Source of the DNA: Parapedobacter indicus
Lineage (GTDB): Bacteria; Bacteroidota; Bacteroidia; Sphingobacteriales; Sphingobacteriaceae
NCBI RefSeq assembly: GCF_900113765.1
Contig: NZ_FOQO01000001.1
Span: forward strand, 805,288 to 869,287
DNA: 64,000 nucleotides
Direction of reading: 5' to 3'
The notes under the pieces were generated by a model. It did not search any database. It saw only the letters and a program-made list of their open reading frames with translations, and had not been told where the DNA came from. Shown here one piece after another: positions 58,413-64,000 of the stretch. The number at the start of each line of letters is the position of its first letter. The stretch's first letter is position 1. The translations under genes were made by a program, and so were the position numbers.

Positions 58413-58925
58413 ATGGGTTTAGTAACAATTGGCCTCGATAAAGTAGAGGTCGCACCGTTGGCAGGTGACGGCGGTCCCGGTACCGTATTCGAAACCATCG
58501 GTTTCACCTCAAAGGGTACCTTCTCCTTCCAGGAAGATGACGCCACGGTGAAAAACGTGGAAGTAGAGGAGGTTTCTACCCCTTTGAAAGCATTCAAGAC
58601 CGCTGGCGCACGCCGGTTGCTTTTCAGTCTTGCGGATCCGGATTCGAATGCACTGGCATTGACCAGGGGCGGGACGGTCGATACCGCAGGCGGCGGAAAG
58701 GTTTATACGGAAGATGACGCCAAGGAATACGAATGCACCATCCGGGTAACCCCGAAGGAGGGATTCGAGACAATCCAATACAACAAGGTTTCCCTGTTGG
58801 GCAAACTGAATGGTGGGCTTGGTGCCGACCAGGAATTGCTGTTGGAGATCGCGGTCGACATCCTGAAGCCTACCAAAGAAGGCATCAAGATCATGGAAAT
58901 CGTCGAGATAGCCCCGACACCCTAA
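58413..58925 (+). CDS. major tail protein
   Basis: A 170-residue protein rich in beta strands and Gly/Thr (VAPLAGDGGPGTVFETIGFT), ending LLLEIAVDILKPTKEGIKIM. It has the size and position of a siphovirus tube protein. An intrinsic terminator follows it, consistent with separate high expression. Confidence 0.75.
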   Translation: MGLVTIGLDKVEVAPLAGDGGPGTVFETIGFTSKGTFSFQEDDATVKNVEVEEVSTPLKAFKTAGARRLLFSLADPDSNALALTRGGTVDTAGGGKVYTEDDAKEYECTIRVTPKEGFETIQYNKVSLLGKLNGGLGADQELLLEIAVDILKPTKEGIKIMEIVEIAPTP

Positions 58926-58935
58926 AAACCGGATT

Positions 58936-58962
58936 AAAGGGGCGCATGTTGTGCCCCTTTTT
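58936..58962 (+). terminator. intrinsic terminator after the major tail gene
   Basis: AAAGGGGC and GCCCCTTT form an 8-bp stem with a 9-base loop, followed by TT. It lies between the major tail protein and the chaperone gene, so transcription beyond may be reduced. Confidence 0.8.
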
Positions 58963-58980
58963 CCAAATGACCGATAATCC

Positions 58981-59517
58981 ATGGAAGAAAAAGACTTTGA
59001 TGCGCTTGCGGCCGAACAGGCCAACATCGACTCGCTGATCGGTAAGGGAATGGATTTCACCGTCCGGACCAGCGCAATTGAGCGTTTGTTTGGATCCGGG
59101 AAGGAGAAGACGTTCACCATACACGAACCGTATACCGGTACGCTGGATCTATTGGCTGACGAGTTCCTGAAAATGGAGATCGACGAGGAAGCCCTCACGG
59201 AAAACCCGATACGCCAAAGCAATCGAATCATCAAGAGATCGGCCGAACCAATGGCACGGGTAATAGCGGTTGCGGTCCTGAATGGCCGGTGCTGGGTGGA
59301 GCTTACCCCGTACAGGGGATTTGTAAACCGATCCCTTATCAATAGGTATACGAATTATTTCCTGCGCCGACTGAAGCCTTCCACGCTCAAACAACTGGCG
59401 CTTATCATCCGGCAGATAATGAATGCCGGGGATTTTATCAACTCTATCAGGTGGATGTCCGGGGCGATTCCAAGGACAACAAAACCCAAAGCAAACCTGG
59501 TAGAGGAAAAACAATAG
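58981..59517 (+). CDS. tail assembly chaperone, G-like
   Basis: A 178-residue helical protein (DALAAEQANIDSLIGKGMDF), containing NRYTNYFLRRLKPSTLKQLA and ending LVEEKQ. It stands directly before the tape measure gene, where lambda-type phages have gene G. Near its end a GGAAAAAC slip site lets ribosomes move to the -1 frame and read the T part. Confidence 0.8.
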   Translation: MEEKDFDALAAEQANIDSLIGKGMDFTVRTSAIERLFGSGKEKTFTIHEPYTGTLDLLADEFLKMEIDEEALTENPIRQSNRIIKRSAEPMARVIAVAVLNGRCWVELTPYRGFVNRSLINRYTNYFLRRLKPSTLKQLALIIRQIMNAGDFINSIRWMSGAIPRTTKPKANLVEEKQ

Positions 59518-59744
59518 GTGGCAATAGTCCCCAGGGGTGGAGGTCGCAGGTATGCGAACGCTTCGGATGGACACTGCAATACCTGCTTTGGGGAATCAGC
59601 TGGATGCAGGTGCACAAGATGATGATCGATGCGCCGCACTACGAGGATGACGATAATACGGGGAACGGTGCCGGCAGTAACGAACCCGGTAAACCAAAAA
59701 CCGATCTGGATAAGCTTAGGGCGTTTAACGCTTCATTGAGATAG
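59451..59744 (+). CDS. tail chaperone T-like extension, -1 frame
   Basis: An open frame of up to 97 codons lying -1 to the G-like gene. The recognisable part begins after the slip site, with TIGGNSPQGWRSQVCERFGW and TLQYLLWGISWMQVHKMMID. It is probably made only as a G-T fusion; an independent start at 59451 would add a peptide antisense in character to the G frame. The end is acidic and ends FNASLR, 3 bases before the tape measure gene. Confidence 0.75.
   Translation: MDVRGDSKDNKTQSKPGRGKTIGGNSPQGWRSQVCERFGWTLQYLLWGISWMQVHKMMIDAPHYEDDDNTGNGAGSNEPGKPKTDLDKLRAFNASLR
59505..59512 (+). other. -1 frameshift slip site
   Basis: G-GAA-AAA-C in the G frame, 3 bases before the CAA-TAG end. The tRNA on AAA can re-pair one base back on AAA. 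After the shift the T frame continues to 59744. Confidence 0.65.
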
Positions 59745-59747
59745 AAT

Positions 59748-62700
59748 ATGGATATCAACGGCGGAAGGCTTTCATTCGATGCTTGGATACGGGATTCCGA
59801 TTTCCAACGTCAGATCACGGCGATGGAGCGCCGGATAACCGGTATGGCAGACCGCGCAGTGAACGAATCCAGCCGGATGGATCGCGCATTCGCCAAGCTT
59901 TCCGCAACCCTTTCCGGTTACTTCACTATCCAGGGAGCGGCCCAATTTGTAAACGATCTCATCCGTGTACGGAGCGAGTTCCAGCAACTTGAAATTTCCT
60001 TCACCACTATGCTCCGCAGCAAGATGGATGCGGAAGTCCTGATGAAGGAGCTCGTGGAATTTGCCGGCACAACGCCATTCGGGTTGAAGGATACCGCCAA
60101 TGCCGCCAAACAGCTGCTTGCCTACGGATCCACTGCTAAGACCGTGACGCAGGAACTTAGGATGCTTGGTGATGTCGCCGCGGGCACCTCCCAGCCGATC
60201 GGGGAACTTGTTTACCTGTACGGTACCGCCCGCACCCAGGGCAGGGCGTATCTGATGGACATCCGTCAGTTTGCCGGTCGGGGCATTCCTATCTATGAGG
60301 AACTAGCCAAGGTACTTGGTACCACCGTTGACCAGGTGAATGACTTTGTTTCTTCCGGTAAAGTAGGTTTCGAAGAACTCCAACAGGCATTCCGGAACAT
60401 GACCGCCGCCGGATCGATGTTCGGCGGCTTGATGGAAGCCCAAAGCAAAACATTCCAGGGGCAGATCGAGCGCGTGAAGGATGCCTGGGATGAAGTTCTG
60501 AATACCATCGGCAAGGAGAATGAAGAGGTCATCGGTGCGGCTATTGAGGGAATCGGCACATTGGTCGAGAACTACGACAAGCTGTTTGAGATCATTTCCG
60601 GTCTCGTTGTTGTATACGGATCATACCGGGCGGCATTGATCGCTACGGCCGCATTGAAGCAATTGGACGCCGCCAGAACCGTAGGGATGACCGCGGCCGA
60701 GATACTTCATTATAACGCCATCGTTATTAAGACCGCCGCAATGCGGACGCTGAATGCTGTGATGGCCGCATCGCCGGTGATTGCTATGACAGCCGCCGTT
60801 TCGGCGCTGGTAGCTGTAATATACTCATTGACGCAGGTCACCAATGCAACGGCAGCAGCCAGGGAGCGTTTGAACGACGCCATCGATGCCGGTGGCAAAT
60901 CCGCCGATACGGAACGACGTTCGGTTGAAAAGCTGATCGAGGTAATGCGTAGCCAAACCGCGTCCGCGGAGCAAAAAGAAGCTGCATACAAGAAGCTTAT
61001 TGCGCAGACTGGCGATATCCTTACTTCTTATTCACAGGAAGAAATCGCTACCGGAAAAGCGACCCGTGCCCTCGACGAATATATCGGAAAGATAAGGGAA
61101 GCCGCCGCGGCCCGTAAGGCATTCGACGAGTTCAACAGCCTTGCCGAACAGATGGACGATCTCAATCGTAGTGGGATTGACGCGGTAGGTACGTGGACAA
61201 AGCTTGGACGCTCCATAAAAAACACCTTTGCCCCGACGTCTCAGGGAGTGGGGTTTGGTCAATGGGTCGACGTCCTGTTCAGTCCTGGAGCCATGTCCGA
61301 ATTGATTGTCGGTCAGGAAAAGAAAGTCCTTGAAAAATCAATGGACGAACTCAAAAAAGCCTATGGCGATAAGTGGGAAGAGATCATTACAGGCGTAAAA
61401 AAGGAAGATACGACTTTGCCCGTGGTTACAATTACGCAGCGCCTGAAGGAACTGAATAAGGAGATTGCTACCACGGAATCTGACCTTAAAGCCGCACTGA
61501 GCCCTGACGCGGTATTTGACAAGAAAAAGATCGATTCGCTTCGTGATTCGCTGAAATCGCTTACCGAAGAGCGTGATCTCCTGATGGGCAAAACCAAGGA
61601 AGGAGATAAAGCCAATAAGGACCTTGAACGTTGGGGCGATAAACGCATCGACATTCTCCAGCGTATTGCTGATAAGGAGGCCGATATCCGGGCGAAAGGC
61701 ATGGCGGCCAACAATCGGGAGTTGCAGGAGGCGCGCAATCACTACGATGAGTTACGTCGCATCATCGAAGAACACAATAAAAAAGCACCCGAAAGCCAGC
61801 GTATTTCTTCCGGAGTTCTTGAAATGATCGATCGACTTGAGCGGAGGGAAACTGGAGATATCCAATACCGTCAGGAGACGGAAGACCTTAAACAGCGCCT
61901 TGGCAGGCAGCTGGAACTCTACCGTGAATACCAGGCAGCCCGTAAGGAAATCGGTGATAAAGCCGCAAAGGAGATGTTTTCGGGTGAAAAAAACTTCGTT
62001 GAGGATTTCCGGTCACTTCTTATAGGTGAGATAAGTGCCTTGCAGGGCATGGATATGACAATCGGATTAACCGGCGCCCAGCAGGAACGGCTTAAGGGCC
62101 TATGGGATATGCTGGTTGTGTTTAACAACAACGAACGCCAGCAGGCTAATGATCAAACGAAATACCTCCTTGCCACATATCGGACATATGAGCAAAAACG
62201 TGAGGCTCTGATCGCCAAAGCCAATAAGGACATCGCGGATCTCGAATCGAAAGGAGAAAAGGACAGGGCGAAGCAAGCAAAGCGGGATCGTGACCAGGCG
62301 CTTCTTGAACTCTACCAATCCGAAATAGAGTCCAACGAAGTTTTCCAGTCGATGAATCGTGCCTTAAATACCGCTGGGTCGTCGATGGCATTAACTGCAC
62401 TACGGCACGGTAAGGCAACCGTGGACGCATTGATCGAAGGGCTAGACATCAAGGACGAAGCACTAAAAAACAAACTGAAAGAAATATTCGGTGACTGGTT
62501 TGCACAAGCAATCGAAAATACCGAACAGGAGAACTTTGCCAATGTCACTCAGTTGGTGGAGGGCTTCGGGCAGCTTGTGGACATGGCCACCCAATTTGAC
62601 GGTACAATGTCCGGTGCGCTGAAAACGGTAGGCGCTATGGTCAGCCAGGTCGGCCAACTATCTCAAACACTCGGGCAAACCATCGGTAAGGTAGGTGATG

Positions 62701-64000
62701 GCTTTTCGAAGGGTGGTGGCATCGCCTCTATAGTTGGCGCGGTGTTTTCCGTCATCGGTGGCGTAGTCGCGGCAATTGAGAGTAGCCAAAACAAGAAATG
62801 GCAGAAGGCTGAAAAAGAGCGGCAGCATGCTCAGGAGTTTCAGTTGAAGCAATTGGACGCAGCAACACGGATCCTGGAATATCAACTTTCGCTCATCAAC
62901 GATATATACGGTGCAGACCGTGTAAAGGCATACGCCGATGCGGCTAAGCAGGCGTTCGATTCCGTAAACAACAGCATTAGGGACTTACCTACCAGTCAAT
63001 TCCTATCAACAGGAGATGCCCAAAATGACAAGCTGGTGCAGATTCTGAATCAATACGGATCGATAGAGGAACTTGACAAAAGACTTCGTGAGATTAAGGA
63101 TAAGCAGAAAGATAATTGGCTTTTCCCCGCATTCCAAAAAGACTACGCGCCTGAAATACAAATGCTGGAAGCGGCGCGCAAAATATTTATGGACGGAACG
63201 GTTGATGATTACCGGTTGCAGTGGACGTCCATCGAAGATATCACGCAGGAAGAAATCACGAAGTTAACCCAGCTTCTTGAAGAAGGTAAATTCGACGAAG
63301 TAACAGCCAGCAAGATCCGCAACATCATCGAGCAGTACGACCTATGGAAAAACGCGCTTAACGAGATGCGGGCCGAACTCACGGGCACGACGTTCGGGGG
63401 TATAACAGACGAAATAGTTTCCATGTTCGAACGGGGCACCGTTGCGGCCGAGGATTTTGCGGAAAACTTCGAAAAACTCATGCAACGTGCCATTCTCCAA
63501 TCCCTCAAAAGAGATGTACTTGAAAAGCAGCTGCAGGGATGGTATGAGGATTTCGCTACCGCTGCGGAAGATGGATTGGACCGAACCGAGGTGTCGGATC
63601 TGGAATCAACGTACAATGATATCATCGAAAACGCACATAAGCAGTTCGATCAACTTAAGCAGATATCCGGAATCGATTTCGGTACCGACGCGACCAAGCA
63701 GGAATCGGGGTTGTCCAAAGCTGTGTCAGGAATCACCGAAAGCACGGCCAATAGGCTTGAATCGGAATTCGGCGGCTTGAGGCTAGCGCAGCTTTCACTT
63801 CTTGATAACAGCAAGATCCAAACAAACTTCATGGACCAACAAGTTCAACTGATGAACCGGAAACTCGCTATACTGGCCAGCATCAATGCGAACACTGGCC
63901 GAACGGCAGACAATACCGACCGTCTTGCCAATATAGAGACGGCCATCGTCCAGCTAAACAGCAAGATTTCAAACACTGACAGCCTGATGAGGGGGGCAGG
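59748..64000 (+). CDS. tape measure protein, 3' end outside the window
   Basis: Open from ATG 59748 to the window edge, over 1417 codons. The N-terminal part has the tape measure domain around FTTMLRSKMDAEVLMKELVE and GRAYLMDIRQFAGRGIPIYE. Hydrophobic segments (GLVVVYGSYRAALIATAAL; MAASPVIAMTAAVSALVAVI; GGIASIVGAVFSVIGGVVAA) and long coiled coils follow. It sets tail length and takes part in DNA entry. The length suggests a tail of at least 200 nm if it follows the usual 0.15 nm per residue rule. Confidence 0.92.
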   Translation, partial: MDINGGRLSFDAWIRDSDFQRQITAMERRITGMADRAVNESSRMDRAFAKLSATLSGYFTIQGAAQFVNDLIRVRSEFQQLEISFTTMLRSKMDAEVLMKELVEFAGTTPFGLKDTANAAKQLLAYGSTAKTVTQELRMLGDVAAGTSQPIGELVYLYGTARTQGRAYLMDIRQFAGRGIPIYEELAKVLGTTVDQVNDFVSSGKVGFEELQQAFRNMTAAGSMFGGLMEAQSKTFQGQIERVKDAWDEVLNTIGKENEEVIGAAIEGIGTLVENYDKLFEIISGLVVVYGSYRAALIATAALKQLDAARTVGMTAAEILHYNAIVIKTAAMRTLNAVMAASPVIAMTAAVSALVAVIYSLTQVTNATAAARERLNDAIDAGGKSADTERRSVEKLIEVMRSQTASAEQKEAAYKKLIAQTGDILTSYSQEEIATGKATRALDEYIGKIREAAAARKAFDEFNSLAEQMDDLNRSGIDAVGTWTKLGRSIKNTFAPTSQGVGFGQWVDVLFSPGAMSELIVGQEKKVLEKSMDELKKAYGDKWEEIITGVKKEDTTLPVVTITQRLKELNKEIATTESDLKAALSPDAVFDKKKIDSLRDSLKSLTEERDLLMGKTKEGDKANKDLERWGDKRIDILQRIADKEADIRAKGMAANNRELQEARNHYDELRRIIEEHNKKAPESQRISSGVLEMIDRLERRETGDIQYRQETEDLKQRLGRQLELYREYQAARKEIGDKAAKEMFSGEKNFVEDFRSLLIGEISALQGMDMTIGLTGAQQERLKGLWDMLVVFNNNERQQANDQTKYLLATYRTYEQKREALIAKANKDIADLESKGEKDRAKQAKRDRDQALLELYQSEIESNEVFQSMNRALNTAGSSMALTALRHGKATVDALIEGLDIKDEALKNKLKEIFGDWFAQAIENTEQENFANVTQLVEGFGQLVDMATQFDGTMSGALKTVGAMVSQVGQLSQTLGQTIGKVGDGFSKGGGIASIVGAVFSVIGGVVAAIESSQNKKWQKAEKERQHAQEFQLKQLDAATRILEYQLSLINDIYGADRVKAYADAAKQAFDSVNNSIRDLPTSQFLSTGDAQNDKLVQILNQYGSIEELDKRLREIKDKQKDNWLFPAFQKDYAPEIQMLEAARKIFMDGTVDDYRLQWTSIEDITQEEITKLTQLLEEGKFDEVTASKIRNIIEQYDLWKNALNEMRAELTGTTFGGITDEIVSMFERGTVAAEDFAENFEKLMQRAILQSLKRDVLEKQLQGWYEDFATAAEDGLDRTEVSDLESTYNDIIENAHKQFDQLKQISGIDFGTDATKQESGLSKAVSGITESTANRLESEFGGLRLAQLSLLDNSKIQTNFMDQQVQLMNRKLAILASINANTGRTADNTDRLANIETAIVQLNSKISNTDSLMRGA

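Noticed and set aside
58509..59342. A 277-codon minus-strand frame across the major tail and chaperone genes
   Set aside because: It crosses two supported structural genes and the terminator between them; no recognisable protein features.

Overview
The window holds about 16 kb of chromosome from a Bacteroidota bacterium, probably of the Sphingobacteriaceae type, followed by about 48 kb of an integrated tailed phage that runs off the right edge. The host assignment rests on the Bacteroidota promoter box TAnnTTTG in front of several genes, on DUF4294 and LVIVD-repeat proteins, on bacillithiol synthesis, and on weak Shine-Dalgarno use. It is an inference, not a database match.

Host part (1-16060). 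These are housekeeping genes in short units: the start of a probable RelA/SpoT gene, a DUF4294 protein, bshB1, an A-type Fe-S carrier, cydA-cydB (read leftward), a sensor histidine kinase, an NlpC/P60 lipoprotein, engB coupled to a UbiA-family prenyltransferase, topA, a small conserved protein, cmk, an aminotransferase, a DUF1573 protein, queE, an LVIVD lipoprotein and an outer-membrane-like protein. The last host gene ends at 16060. A lone promoter-like TACCTTTGC sits just beyond it and may mark the left attachment core.

Phage part (about 16100 to beyond 64000). In order: tyrosine integrase; two leftward small regulators; three leftward lysogeny cargo genes (one trypco2-like, two exported); a CI-like S24 repressor with three matching 18-bp operators; rightward early genes with a recombination set (Rad50/SbcC-like ATPase, RecT, metallo-beta-lactamase-fold protein); PcfK/PcfJ; an HNH-like protein; an Mpi-type invertase; a replication initiator with iteron-like repeats inside the gene; DnaB; a nuclease; ParB-like protein; terminase small and large subunits; portal; and a MuF head protein carrying a C-terminal HExxH domain. 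The head module is then interrupted by 11.7 kb of mostly leftward very small genes (42728-54270). Rightward structural genes resume with scaffold, decoration, major capsid, connector and completion proteins, major tail protein, a frameshifted tail chaperone pair, and an incomplete tape measure gene.

The leftward cassette is the least ordinary part. From 54270 down to 47153 its genes overlap by ATGA again and again, so they probably form one transcript. That transcript starts with a 26-codon ORF followed by a terminator-like hairpin. Farther left are stand-alone cargo units with their own promoter boxes, a class II tRNA with an odd anticodon loop, and a 29-residue hydrophobic peptide gene whose predicted transcript ends can pair with each other. 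No stretch over 300 bases lacks a gene. No CRISPR array, rRNA gene or insertion sequence was seen.
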